Positions 17,228-26,120 of a DNA stretch of 49,157 nt are shown piece by piece. The position numbers were made by a program, and so were the translations under genes. The DNA lies in assembly GCF_900169145.1 (NCBI RefSeq), contig NZ_FXZD01000016.1, forward strand, positions 1 through 49,157, given 5' to 3'. The first letter of the stretch is position 1; each line of letters opens with the position of its first letter. The stretch is from Brevibacterium antiquum CNRZ 918 (GTDB lineage: Bacteria > Actinomycetota > Actinomycetes > Actinomycetales > Brevibacteriaceae). The notes beneath the pieces are model-generated. The model did not search any database, was not told the DNA's origin, and was given only the letters and a program-made list of their open reading frames with translations.

Positions 17228-18918
17228 GATTGCCTTTCAGCGTGTGTGTCTGCAACGGGCTCTGCGGTGGTGGCGGGCTCTGCGGTGGTGGGCGCTGCGG
17301 TGGTGACGTCGTGGACGATGCGGCCACCCGCGATCGTCAGCTGGTTGTGCACCTCGGCGAGCCTCTGTGGGGGAATGTCGAAGGGGTTCGCGCTGGCCAG
17401 CGCGAGGTTCGCGATCTGGCCGGCGCGGATGGTTCCGTTGATCTTCGAGCGCAGCAGGTGCGCGGAACCGGAGGTGTAGGCGCTGAGCGCGGTCGACAGG
17501 TCGATGGCCTGTTCGGGCAGGAGTGGTGCAGGGTCGCCGGCATCGGGATGCGAACGGTTGACTGCCACATGGATGGCCTCCCACGGGTTCGGTGTCGACA
17601 CCGGCCAATCCGACCCCATCGCCAGGTGCGTGCCCGCATCGGCGAAGGACTTGAACGGGTAGAGCCAGCGGGAGCGTTCGGCGCCGAGGTAGGGAAGGTT
17701 GAGGTCGAGCAGCTGCTGGTCGTGACAGGCCCACAGGGCCTGCAGGTTCGCGGTGATCCCGAGCTGAGCGAAGCGGGGAATGTCGACGGGGTCGACGACC
17801 TGCACGTGGGCGATGTGATGCCGTCGTTCTCTGCCCTTGACCTCGGAGTCGCCTGGGCCGGTCCCGATGGCATCGAAGGCGTCGAGGGCCGCCTTGTTGG
17901 CAGCATCGCCTATCGCATGGCAGTGGATGTCGAAGCCTGCCGCGTCGAGGGCGGCGAAGGATCGGTGGAGGTGTTCGCGGGTGAAGTAGCTGGTGCCGAA
18001 ACCGCCGCAGGGGCAGCTGTACTCAGCACTCATCGCGGCAGTCCGGGATTCGACGATGCCGTCGAGCATGAACTTCACCGAGGTGGTGCGGAAGCCCCCG
18101 TGGGTGCGCCGCTGCTCGAGCAGGGCTGCGACTTGGGCGTCGATGTCGTCGACGTCACGGGGCCACCACAGGCTGCCGACCACCTCGGCGGACAGCTCGC
18201 CGGTGTCCTTGGCTTCGACATAGGCGTCGAAGGGGGAGCGGTGGCCGGAGTAGTCGCCGACGATGGCGTCCATCCAGGCGGTGATGCCGAAGCCATGGAG
18301 GTAGGACTGCCCGGCGAGGAGACCGGCGCGGATGTCAGCATCGGTGGCGGCCGGGACGTGGGCGGAGACGAGATCCATGGCTGATTCGTGCAGGCACCCG
18401 GTCGGTGCTCCTGCTTCGTCCCGCTCGATCACGCCCCCGGGTGGGGCAGGCGTGGAGGCGTCGAGGCCGGCGAGGTCCATGGCCTTCGAATTCACCCAGG
18501 CTGAATGGTGGTCTGCGCTGAGTAAGATGATGGGCCGGTCCGGACTCAGCTCGTCGAGAATCGCAGCGGACGGCGCACCGCCGGGGAAGTCGGCCATCGA
18601 CCACCCGCCTCCGGTCACCCAGGCGCCAGCGGCGGTTGCGGCCACATAGTCGCCGATCACCTCGAGTGAGGCCTCAAGGCCCTGTGTTCGGCTGAGATCG
18701 CAGGCCAGAGACTCCTGCCCGCCGAACGTCGTGTGCACATGGGCGTCGACGAATCCGGGCGTGATCAGCTTCCCCGTGGCCAAGATGGTGTCTTTGGCAG
18801 GGTCTGCGGCCTCGCCGGTGCCGATCTCGGTGATGATTCCATCGCGGATGCTGATGCGGTTCGCAGGCAGGATGGAGTGACCGTCGAAGATGCTGACGTC
18901 GAGAATATCGAGGTTCAT
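17224..18918 (-). CDS. YtcJ-like amidohydrolase (Amidohydro_3 family)
   Basis: A 564-residue metal-dependent hydrolase. The [10 protein letters not shown] motif (first metal ligands) is near residue 55. HCHAIGD and HHIAHVQ are in the middle, and [20 protein letters not shown] near residue 430 holds the conserved Asp. The C-terminal 35 residues are a Thr/Ala/Glu-rich tail. Family members are annotated as exoenzyme-regulation or formamidase-like proteins and few have known substrates. Here it sits between the aldehyde dehydrogenase and potA, so deacylation of an N-acyl amine or cleavage of an amide made during polyamine breakdown is a reasonable inference. Start after GGGAGGA. Confidence 0.82.
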   Translation of the reverse strand: MNLDILDVSIFDGHSILPANRISIRDGIITEIGTGEAADPAKDTILATGKLITPGFVDAHVHTTFGGQESLACDLSRTQGLEASLEVIGDYVAATAAGAWVTGGGWSMADFPGGAPSAAILDELSPDRPIILLSADHHSAWVNSKAMDLAGLDASTPAPPGGVIERDEAGAPTGCLHESAMDLVSAHVPAATDADIRAGLLAGQSYLHGFGITAWMDAIVGDYSGHRSPFDAYVEAKDTGELSAEVVGSLWWPRDVDDIDAQVAALLEQRRTHGGFRTTSVKFMLDGIVESRTAAMSAEYSCPCGGFGTSYFTREHLHRSFAALDAAGFDIHCHAIGDAANKAALDAFDAIGTGPGDSEVKGRERRHHIAHVQVVDPVDIPRFAQLGITANLQALWACHDQQLLDLNLPYLGAERSRWLYPFKSFADAGTHLAMGSDWPVSTPNPWEAIHVAVNRSHPDAGDPAPLLPEQAIDLSTALSAYTSGSAHLLRSKINGTIRAGQIANLALASANPFDIPPQRLAEVHNQLTIAGGRIVHDVTTAAPTTAEPATTAEPVADTHAERQS

Positions 18919-19075
18919 GTTCCTCCCGACTTCCTTGTCGAAGGTGAGGCAAGCGCGCCGGACGCGCTGGCCAGGATGTCATTGTATGTGCACCGGGGCA
19001 TCGGGCCACAGGATTTCGGGTGAGCTGTTATCGGCTCGTGCCCGAGCTGGTGACTCGACGGCCCCTCGCGATGTG

Positions 19076-20572
19076 TCAGGACGTGAAGATGGTGTCCTGC
19101 CATTCGTGGTGCGGGTCCTCGTGCTGGTCGATGAAGACGTGCTTGACCTGCGTGTACTCATCGAATGAGTACTGGCTCATGTCCTTGCCGAAGCCAGAGG
19201 CCTTGTACCCGCCGTGAGGCATGTCGGAGACGATCGGGATGTGCTCGTTGATCCACACGCATCCGGCCTCGATGTCGGCCGCGGCACGCATCGTCCGGTT
19301 CGTGGTCGTCGTCCAGGCGCTCGCCGCCAGCCCGTATGGGGTGTCGTTGGCCAGTTCGATGGCTTCGTCGTCGGTGTCGAAGGCGATCGCGACGAGGACA
19401 GGACCGAAGATCTCCTCGCGCCATACCTCGGCGTCGGTGTCGATTCCGCTGATCAGCGTGGGCGCGTAGTAGGCCGTTGACTCGGTGTTACCGGGCAGGG
19501 CTTCGCCGAGGTGGTTCGTCGTCGGGACCTGCCCGCCGCAGTGGATTGTGGCCCCGGCTTCACGGGCGCGGTCGACCATGTCGGAGACTCGTGAGCGGTG
19601 GGTCAGCGAGATGAGGGACCCCATGTCCGTGGCGGGCTCGCACGGGTTGCCGACGCGGACGCCGTCCATGAGTTCGGTGACCCGATTCGTGAAGGCCTCG
19701 AAGTGCTCGCGGGCGACGATGGCGCGGGTGGCCGCGGTGCAGTCCTGTCCGGAGTTGATGAGCGACCCGGCCACGGCACCGCGTGCGGCGGCTTCGATGT
19801 CGGCGTCGTCGAAGACCACGAACGGAGCCTTGCCACCGAGCTCAAGGTGGACGCGGGACCCCTTGGCCGCGGCGAGTTCCATGATGCGCCGACCGACCTT
19901 CGTCGACCCGGTGAAGGAGGACATGACGACGTCGGGGTGGGTGATGAGCGCTTCTCCGGCTTCGAGCCCGTCACCGGCGATGACGTTGATGACACCGGGG
20001 GCGAAGCCTGCGGCGGTGGCAGCCTCGGCGAGGATGAGTGAGGTTCCGGGAGTCATCTCCGAGGTCTTGAGCACGATCGTGTTGCCGGCAGCCACGGCGG
20101 GGAAGATCTTCCACGCGGCCATCTGCAGCGGGTAGTTCCAGGGGGCGATCGAACCGACGACGCCGAGGGGCTCACGCCTGGTCATCGACGTCGACTTCTC
20201 CCAGTAGGTGCCGGCCGCCAGTCCTGTCAGCTGCCGCGCGGCTCCGGCGAAGAACTTCGCAGTGTCGATCGAGCCGGGCACATCGAACCCCTGAGCCAGG
20301 CGAATGGACTTGCCGGTCTGCTGGGATTCGAGTTCGGCAAGCTCCTCGGCACGGGCTTCGAGCTGCGTCGCCAGTCCGAGCATCAGCTCTGCCCGTTCTC
20401 CGGGAGTCAGCGCCTTGAAGGCTGGATAGGCGGCCTTCGCCGAGGCGACCGCTTCGTTGACGTCGGCGGCGTTCGCGAGAGTGTACTCACCGGTTCTCTC
20501 ACCCGTGGCGGGGTTGACGAGTGTGAAGGAGTCGCCGCGGCCTTCGTGATAGCTGCCATTCCAGTAATGCAT
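19076..20572 (-). CDS. patD: gamma-aminobutyraldehyde-type aldehyde dehydrogenase
   Basis: A 498-residue NAD(P)-dependent aldehyde dehydrogenase. The PWNYPLQMAAWK segment, the HLELGGKAPFVVF motif (general base Glu) and the nucleophile Cys278 in SGQDCTAATR are present. The GQDCTA sequence is seen in gamma-aminobutyraldehyde and betaine-type enzymes. It would oxidise 4-aminobutyraldehyde to GABA after the FAD oxidase step. It is the first gene of the catabolic cluster; 157 bases separate it from the amidohydrolase. GGAAG precedes the ATG at seven bases. The symbol is a family-level assignment. Confidence 0.8.
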   Translation of the reverse strand: MHYWNGSYHEGRGDSFTLVNPATGERTGEYTLANAADVNEAVASAKAAYPAFKALTPGERAELMLGLATQLEARAEELAELESQQTGKSIRLAQGFDVPGSIDTAKFFAGAARQLTGLAAGTYWEKSTSMTRREPLGVVGSIAPWNYPLQMAAWKIFPAVAAGNTIVLKTSEMTPGTSLILAEAATAAGFAPGVINVIAGDGLEAGEALITHPDVVMSSFTGSTKVGRRIMELAAAKGSRVHLELGGKAPFVVFDDADIEAAARGAVAGSLINSGQDCTAATRAIVAREHFEAFTNRVTELMDGVRVGNPCEPATDMGSLISLTHRSRVSDMVDRAREAGATIHCGGQVPTTNHLGEALPGNTESTAYYAPTLISGIDTDAEVWREEIFGPVLVAIAFDTDDEAIELANDTPYGLAASAWTTTTNRTMRAAADIEAGCVWINEHIPIVSDMPHGGYKASGFGKDMSQYSFDEYTQVKHVFIDQHEDPHHEWQDTIFTS

Positions 20573-20836
20573 AGTGTCACTTCCAACCGAGTTGCACGTC
20601 AGTGTGTGGTTTCGGGCGACCAGATGTGTCGCCGGTCACTGTTCACCACACCATAGCGGAACCACTGGGCAGATTCCACCGATTCCGTTGCGTGAGATGG
20701 CTGTGAGTGGAGAAAACTATTGGAATACGTACCAGGCGTACTGAAACAGTGCCGATGCTTGCGTATTCCGTGGATCGGTCTGGTTCGACGCAGGCGCCAT
20801 TGGCCCAATGTCATCTTTCGGCGAAGTGTTGGGCTC
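20573..20836. other. intergenic region upstream of the polyamine cluster
   Basis: About 260 bases between the end of the purD-purC gene and the first catabolic gene, both on the minus strand. It must hold the cluster's promoter. A minus-strand TATGGT near 20650-20655 is a weak -10 candidate. I found no regulator site that I can name and no reading frame worth calling. Confidence 0.35.
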
Positions 20837-23104
20837 TCAGCCGGGGAACTTCTGGCCGGTGAGCTTCTGGAAGGCCTCGATGTAGCGGGCACGGGTCTTC
20901 TCAACCACCTCGGCGGGCAGCGCCGGTGGGGGAGTGTCCGAGGACTTGTCCCAACCGGACTCCTTCGTCAGCCAGTCGCGGACGAACTGCTTGTCGAAGC
21001 TCTCCTGCGCTTGGCCTGCCTCGTAGCTCTCGGCATCCCAGAAGCGCGATGAATCCGGAGTGAGCACCTCGTCGCCGAGAACCATCGTCCCGTCGGGCAG
21101 GGTCCCGAACTCGAACTTCGTATCGGCGAGGATGATGCCGCGCTCGCGGGCGATGGCCTCGGCCCGCTGGTAGATCTCGATCGTCAGGTCACGGGCCTTC
21201 TCGGCCGCCTCGGCGCCGATGGTCTCCGTGATCTGAGCGAAGCTGACGTTCTCGTCATGGTCGCCGAGTTCCGCCTTGGTCGCCGGAGTGAAGATAGCGG
21301 GCTCCAGGCGGTCGGCCTCGATGAGACCGGCCGGCAACTGGATTCCGCACACGGAGCCAGTGGCCTTGTAATCGGCCATTCCCGAGCCGGTGAGGTAGCC
21401 GCGGGCCACGCATTCGATGGGCAGCATCGACAGGTTCTTGACGATGAGACCGCGACCGGCCACAGCCTCGGGAACGGTGGAGCTGATGACATGGTTGCCG
21501 ATGATCTCCGACAGCTGGTCGAACCACCACAGGCTCAGCCCGGTCAGAACCTTGCCCTTGTCCGGGATCTCGGAGTCGAGAACCCAGTCATAGGCGGAGA
21601 TGCGATCCGAGGCGACCATGAGCAGCTGCTTCGCCGAAGCCGCATCGGCGGCTGTGTCGGGAATGTAGAGGTCGCGGACCTTGCCTGAGTACACGTGCCT
21701 CCAGCCCGGAAGTTCGGCAGCCGTGGAGTCGAGTCCCGCCGAGGCCGGTGCCTCTGCGGGGGCCGGGTAGATGTCGGCCACGGCGATCTGCCCGCGGGCG
21801 GCCACCTCGGCGATGTCGGTGCGGTGCTGTTCGCCGTCCCATTTGACCTCGTCCACGGCGGCATAGGCCTTAGCCCGTGCCTCGTCGAGGCCGTTGCCGA
21901 GCGAGACGACGGAGAGCACGCGGCCACCGGCGGTGACGATGTCTCCGGTCTCGGCGACGTCTTCGGAGATGACGGTGTCCTCGGGAGCGAACCCGGCGCC
22001 GGTATCGGTGGCGCGGGCGGTCCCGGCATGGAGGATGTGCACGTCGTCGAGGTCATCGGCCGTGTTGAGGCCGCGGATGATGTCGCCCGTGCGGGGTGTG
22101 CTCGGGTAGTTCTCGGCGGCCATGACCACGGTCACCGAGGTGCGCGGATCCCAGTCGAGGTCACCGACCTCGTCGAGGCGACCCTCGGCGGCGGCGAGCA
22201 TGGTCTGTCCCAGCGGGCTGCGCAGGCGGGCGAGCACGGACTGGGTCTCGGGGTCACCGAAGCGCACGTTGAACTCCACGACTCGCATGCCCTTCGAAGT
22301 CAGGGCGAGTCCGCAGTAGAGGAGGCCGACGAACGGGGTGCCGCGGCGGGTCATCTCATCGACGACAGGCTGAGCGACGGTGGTGACGATGTCGTCGACG
22401 GTGCCGGCCGGGATCCACGGCAGCGGTGAGTAGGCGCCCATGCCGCCGGTGTTGGGTCCGGTGTCACCGTCGCCGATGCGTTTGAAGTCCTGGGCCGGAG
22501 CCAGCGGCAGCGTGTGCTGGCCGTCGCAGAGGACGAAGAGGGAGACCTCGGGACCGTCGAGGTAGTCCTCGATGACGACCCGGTCGGAGACCTCGAGGCA
22601 GGAGCTGGCGTGGGTCAGAGCCTCGGCGCGATCCGAGGTCACGACGACGCCCTTGCCCGCTGCCAGGCCATCGGCCTTGACCACGTAGGGGGCGCCGAAT
22701 TCGTCGAGGGCAGCAGCCGCCTCGTCGGGGGTATAGGCGACCACGGCGCGTGCGGTGGGCACGTTCGCGGACTCCATGATCTCCTTCGCAAACGCCTTCG
22801 ATCCCTCGAGGACCGCGGCCTCGGAACTGGGTCCGAAGACCGGGAACGAGGACTCACGCAGGGCGTCGGCGACCCCGGCGACCAGTGGTGCCTCGGGGCC
22901 GATGACGACGAGGTCGACGTCAAGCGTCTCCGCCAGAGCGGTGACTGCCGCGGCGTCGTTCATATCAACGGCTTCGGTGTGCGCGATCGCTGCGATTCCC
23001 GGGTTGCCGGGTGCGGCGATGACGGCGTCGACCTGAGGGTCGCGACTGAGAGCAAGGACGAGGGCGTGTTCGCGGGAGCCCGAACCGATGACAAGAACCT
23101 TCAC
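20837..23104 (-). CDS. purD-purC: PurD-PurC fusion: GAR synthetase / SAICAR synthetase
   Basis: A single 755-residue frame encodes two purine enzymes. Residues 1 to about 430 are phosphoribosylamine-glycine ligase (step 2): a VIGSGSREHAL start, an ATP-grasp fold and the GDTGPNTGGMGAYSP loop. An Ala/Pro-rich linker of about 30 residues follows. Residues about 460-755 are SAICAR synthetase (step 8): YSGKVRDLY, IECVARGYLTGSG and DTKFEFG. No stop or shift breaks the frame, and both halves are full length. These steps are not consecutive, so the fusion more likely serves co-expression than direct channelling. The start is GTG at 23104; TAGTCT (23116-23111) ends six bases before it, so translation is probably leaderless. 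It is divergent from the asparaginase gene. Confidence 0.93.
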   Translation of the reverse strand: MKVLVIGSGSREHALVLALSRDPQVDAVIAAPGNPGIAAIAHTEAVDMNDAAAVTALAETLDVDLVVIGPEAPLVAGVADALRESSFPVFGPSSEAAVLEGSKAFAKEIMESANVPTARAVVAYTPDEAAAALDEFGAPYVVKADGLAAGKGVVVTSDRAEALTHASSCLEVSDRVVIEDYLDGPEVSLFVLCDGQHTLPLAPAQDFKRIGDGDTGPNTGGMGAYSPLPWIPAGTVDDIVTTVAQPVVDEMTRRGTPFVGLLYCGLALTSKGMRVVEFNVRFGDPETQSVLARLRSPLGQTMLAAAEGRLDEVGDLDWDPRTSVTVVMAAENYPSTPRTGDIIRGLNTADDLDDVHILHAGTARATDTGAGFAPEDTVISEDVAETGDIVTAGGRVLSVVSLGNGLDEARAKAYAAVDEVKWDGEQHRTDIAEVAARGQIAVADIYPAPAEAPASAGLDSTAAELPGWRHVYSGKVRDLYIPDTAADAASAKQLLMVASDRISAYDWVLDSEIPDKGKVLTGLSLWWFDQLSEIIGNHVISSTVPEAVAGRGLIVKNLSMLPIECVARGYLTGSGMADYKATGSVCGIQLPAGLIEADRLEPAIFTPATKAELGDHDENVSFAQITETIGAEAAEKARDLTIEIYQRAEAIARERGIILADTKFEFGTLPDGTMVLGDEVLTPDSSRFWDAESYEAGQAQESFDKQFVRDWLTKESGWDKSSDTPPPALPAEVVEKTRARYIEAFQKLTGQKFPG

Positions 23105-23110
23105 CCCACC

Positions 23111-23130
23111 AGACTATAAGGTCGTAGGCT
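23111..23130. promoter_or_regulatory. back-to-back leaderless promoters, purD-purC and asparaginase
   Basis: On the minus strand TAGTCT (23116-23111) lies six bases before the GTG of the purD-purC gene. On the plus strand TAGGCT (23125-23130) lies seven bases before the GTG of the asparaginase gene. Only 33 bases separate the two start codons, so each promoter's upstream elements lie inside the other gene. TATAAG within 23115-23120 is an alternative -10. No -35 match was found. Confidence 0.55.
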
Positions 23131-23137
23131 TGAGTGC

Positions 23138-24226
23138 GTGACTCGTTCCACTTTCGTTTCCGCCGACGCCGCCGAGTTGGCCTTCGTCGAGCGCAGCGGG
23201 TTCGTCGAATCCCGCCACATCGGTTCCGCCGTCGTCCTCGACCCGGATGGATCGCCCCTGATCAGCCTGGGTGCCCCCGAAGTTCCCGGGTTCACCCGGT
23301 CGAGCCTCAAACCCCTCCAAGCCATCGCCGCAATGAATCTCGGCGCCGATATCAGAGGCACGTGGGCGGCGCTGGCCACCGCGTCCCATCAATGCGAGGC
23401 CGGCCATGCCGAGGCGGTTGCCGGGATGCTCGGTTCCGTCGGGCTGAGCCCTGATGACCTGCACTGCCCGTCCGCGCACCCCGCCGACGGGGCCTTCCGC
23501 CGGAGCCTGCAGGAAGCTGGCGGCGACCCGAAGTCGCCCCTGTACTTCAACTGCTCCGGCAAGCATGTGGCGTTCCTCATGGCCGCCACGGCCATCGGCG
23601 CGACCACCACGAATTACCTTCAGCCCACTCATCCGGTGCAGGCCAAGGTCGCCGAGGTGGTCGAGACCTTTGCCAGCGAGAGCCCGGCCGCAGTGGGCAC
23701 AGACGGCTGCGGGGCCCCCGTCTTCGCACTCAGCCTGGTCGGCCTGGCACGGGCGATCGGCCGCGTGGTGCGGCTGGGCAGTGCAGATCCTGCCACAGCA
23801 GACGCGAACCCGATGACCACCTCGGCGGCGGAGCCCTATGCCTCCTATGCGAGCGAGGCCCGCACCCTGATGGATGCTGTCTTCGCCGAACCCTGGGCGA
23901 TCGAAGGCCACGGCAAACCGAACACAACGGTCATCGACCGACTCGGTGTCTTCGCCAAGGGCGGGGCCGAAGGCGTCATCGTCATGGCCACGAAATCCGG
24001 GTACTCGGTCGCGCTGAAATGCCTCGACGGTTCGTCACGGGCGACGGGTCTCGTGGCCCTGACCCTGTTGCAGAAGGCCGGAGCCCTTCCAGACGTCGAC
24101 GACGAACTCCTCGACGAGTTAAGCGCAGCGATCACCGGGCCCGTCACCGGGGGCATCGATTCCGAGGGGCGGACGGCAGTTGTCGGTCGGGTCATCGTGG
24201 GTGAAGATGTAGCGAGGATCAGGTAA
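23138..24226 (+). CDS. asparaginase II family protein (PF06089)
   Basis: A 362-residue protein of the bacterial L-asparaginase II type, unrelated to the classical EcAII fold. The conserved segments include TRSSLKPLQA, the NCSGKH motif and TDGCGAPVFALSLV. It probably hydrolyses L-asparagine to aspartate and ammonia in the cytoplasm; aspartate is a substrate of the PurC reaction encoded across the divergent promoter, though that link is only suggestive. GTG start, leaderless by the position of TAGGCT. It is followed after 15 bases by the sterol-carrier-like gene. Confidence 0.85.
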   Translation: MTRSTFVSADAAELAFVERSGFVESRHIGSAVVLDPDGSPLISLGAPEVPGFTRSSLKPLQAIAAMNLGADIRGTWAALATASHQCEAGHAEAVAGMLGSVGLSPDDLHCPSAHPADGAFRRSLQEAGGDPKSPLYFNCSGKHVAFLMAATAIGATTTNYLQPTHPVQAKVAEVVETFASESPAAVGTDGCGAPVFALSLVGLARAIGRVVRLGSADPATADANPMTTSAAEPYASYASEARTLMDAVFAEPWAIEGHGKPNTTVIDRLGVFAKGGAEGVIVMATKSGYSVALKCLDGSSRATGLVALTLLQKAGALPDVDDELLDELSAAITGPVTGGIDSEGRTAVVGRVIVGEDVARIR

Positions 24227-24241
24227 GAGGGAGAGTCACTG

Positions 24242-24643
24242 ATGGCGATTCGCAGAAGGATTGACCCCGACGAGGGGCGCAACGCCCTTGAGATGTGGGT
24301 GGCGCATTCAGACGCCGACGCAGCACCGGCAGATCGGCCGACCCTGGCCACTGCAGTGAGATTCACGCTCGAGGAACTGGCGTCGCGTGCTGAGGGCAAC
24401 AGCGTCGAGGTTCGCGTCCCGCCGTTCGGAGTCACCCAGTGCATTCCCGGGCCCCGGCACACCCGCGGCACACCGCCCAACGTCGTCGAAACCTCGGCGC
24501 AGGTGTGGTTGGAGATCGTGACCGGTCAGACCGAATTCTCCGCCGCGCTCGCCGAAGGCTCGGTCGACGCTTCGGGCACACGCGCGGACATCAGCGACTT
24601 CGTCCCTCTGTACACATCGGCAGAATTGGAAGGCCGGCGATGA
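24242..24643 (+). CDS. sterol-carrier-like (SCP2-type) small protein
   Basis: A 133-residue cytoplasmic protein of the actinobacterial 'sterol carrier family' with the highly conserved block VEVRVPPFGVTQCIPGPRHT and then RGTPPNVVE. Function is unknown; relatives often lie near purine genes. An AGAGGGAGAG ribosome site precedes the ATG. Its stop overlaps the start of the aldehyde dehydrogenase gene (ATGA), so the three genes from 23,138 form a likely operon. Confidence 0.8.
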   Translation: MAIRRRIDPDEGRNALEMWVAHSDADAAPADRPTLATAVRFTLEELASRAEGNSVEVRVPPFGVTQCIPGPRHTRGTPPNVVETSAQVWLEIVTGQTEFSAALAEGSVDASGTRADISDFVPLYTSAELEGRR

Positions 24644-26082
24644 ACGCCCAGATCACCCAGACCACCTCATTCATCGGTGGATGCCACGTCCCCTCGCTGA
24701 CCACCTACGCCAACGTCGACCCGGCCACGGGCGAGCACCTCGGTGATGTGTCCCGCGGCGGAGCCGACGAGGTCGACCGTGCGGTCAAGGCTGCGGCCCG
24801 GGCGCAGCGGGAGTGGAAGCGCTCGAGCACCGAGCAGCGTTCGAAACTGCTAGTCACCACCGCCGAGGTGATCCGGGCCAACCGTGATGAGATGGCCGCC
24901 CTCGAATCCGAAGACACCGGCAAACCCCTGACCCAGGCCTACGCCGACGTCGACGTCTGCGCCCGCTACTTCGAGTTCTACGGTCACACCATCGAGTCCT
25001 ACCACGGGCACTCGATCCCCATGGCCGAGGACATGCACGTCTACACCCGCCGCGAACCCTACGGCGTGACCGGGCACATCGTGGCCTGGAACTACCCGCT
25101 CCAGCTCATCGGCCGCGCCGCTGCGACCTCGCTGGCCACCGGCAATTGTGCCGTGGCCAAACCCGCCGACGAAACGCCGCGCTCCACGGTCCGCCTGGCC
25201 GAACTCATCCATTCCGTGGGCTTTCCCGCCGGCGCGTTCAACGTGGTCACAGGCAAGGGCAGTGAGGCGGGCGCGGCATTGGCAGCCCACCCGGGCATCG
25301 CGCATCTGGGCTTCGTGGGCTCGACGCAGGTCGGCTCGCAGATCGCTCACGCCGCAGCCGATCGGGTCATCCCGACGGTGCTCGAACTGGGCGGAAAGTC
25401 GGCGAACATCGTCTTCTCCGACGCCGATGTCGACGCAGCCATCCCGTCCCTGGTCCGGTCGGTCATCCAGAACGCCGGCCAGACCTGTTCGGCCGGTTCC
25501 CGACTCATCGTCGCCCAGGACGTCCACGCCGAGGTGGTCGAGAAGATGGCGGCCGCGATGGAGAAGGTGACCATCGGCTACGGCATCGACGACCCCATGC
25601 TCGGGCCCCTGATCTCGACGAAGCAGCAGTCCCGCGTCGAAGGGTTCCTCTCCGACATCGGCAACGCCCAGATCGTCACCGGCGGGACCAGGCCCGAGGG
25701 CCTCGCCGAGGACCTCGTCGGTGGCGCCTTCATCACTCCGACGCTTGTCGACAATGTGTCCCCGGGCTCGAGGATCGCGCAGGAGGAGGTCTTCGGCCCC
25801 GTCGTCGTGGCCATGACCTTCGACGACGAAGAAGAAGCGATCTCCCTGGCCAACGGCACCGACTACGGCTTGGTCTCGGCCCTGTGGACACAGAACATCT
25901 CCCGAGCTCATCGGGTCGCCGCCGAGGTGGAGGCCGGGCAGATCTTCGTCAACACCTACGGTGCCGGCGGGGGAGTGGAACTGCCCTTCGGCGGATTCAA
26001 GAAGTCCGGCTACGGCCGCGAGAAGTCCATCGAAGCCTTCGACGAGTACACGCAGACGAAGACCGTCGTCGTGAAGCTGTGA
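24640..26082 (+). CDS. aldehyde dehydrogenase family protein
   Basis: A 480-residue NAD(P)-dependent aldehyde dehydrogenase with AWNYPLQLIG, general base Glu249 in LELGGKSANIVF and nucleophile Cys283 in NAGQTCSAGSR. It is closest in look to betaine-aldehyde or other broad-substrate enzymes. It is a different subfamily from the one at 19,076. The start is set by the ATGA overlap with the upstream gene; a longer frame begins at 24439 but covers the upstream gene in another frame. The substrate is unknown. Confidence 0.85.
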   Translation: MNAQITQTTSFIGGCHVPSLTTYANVDPATGEHLGDVSRGGADEVDRAVKAAARAQREWKRSSTEQRSKLLVTTAEVIRANRDEMAALESEDTGKPLTQAYADVDVCARYFEFYGHTIESYHGHSIPMAEDMHVYTRREPYGVTGHIVAWNYPLQLIGRAAATSLATGNCAVAKPADETPRSTVRLAELIHSVGFPAGAFNVVTGKGSEAGAALAAHPGIAHLGFVGSTQVGSQIAHAAADRVIPTVLELGGKSANIVFSDADVDAAIPSLVRSVIQNAGQTCSAGSRLIVAQDVHAEVVEKMAAAMEKVTIGYGIDDPMLGPLISTKQQSRVEGFLSDIGNAQIVTGGTRPEGLAEDLVGGAFITPTLVDNVSPGSRIAQEEVFGPVVVAMTFDDEEEAISLANGTDYGLVSALWTQNISRAHRVAAEVEAGQIFVNTYGAGGGVELPFGGFKKSGYGREKSIEAFDEYTQTKTVVVKL

Positions 26083-26120
26083 AATCGTGACGCTGTGAAA
26101 CGGGCAGATCGCGGTCGTCG

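Noticed and set aside
24439..24639. Longer start for the aldehyde dehydrogenase
   Set aside because: It overlaps the conserved sterol-carrier-like gene in another frame; the ATGA overlap gives a natural start.
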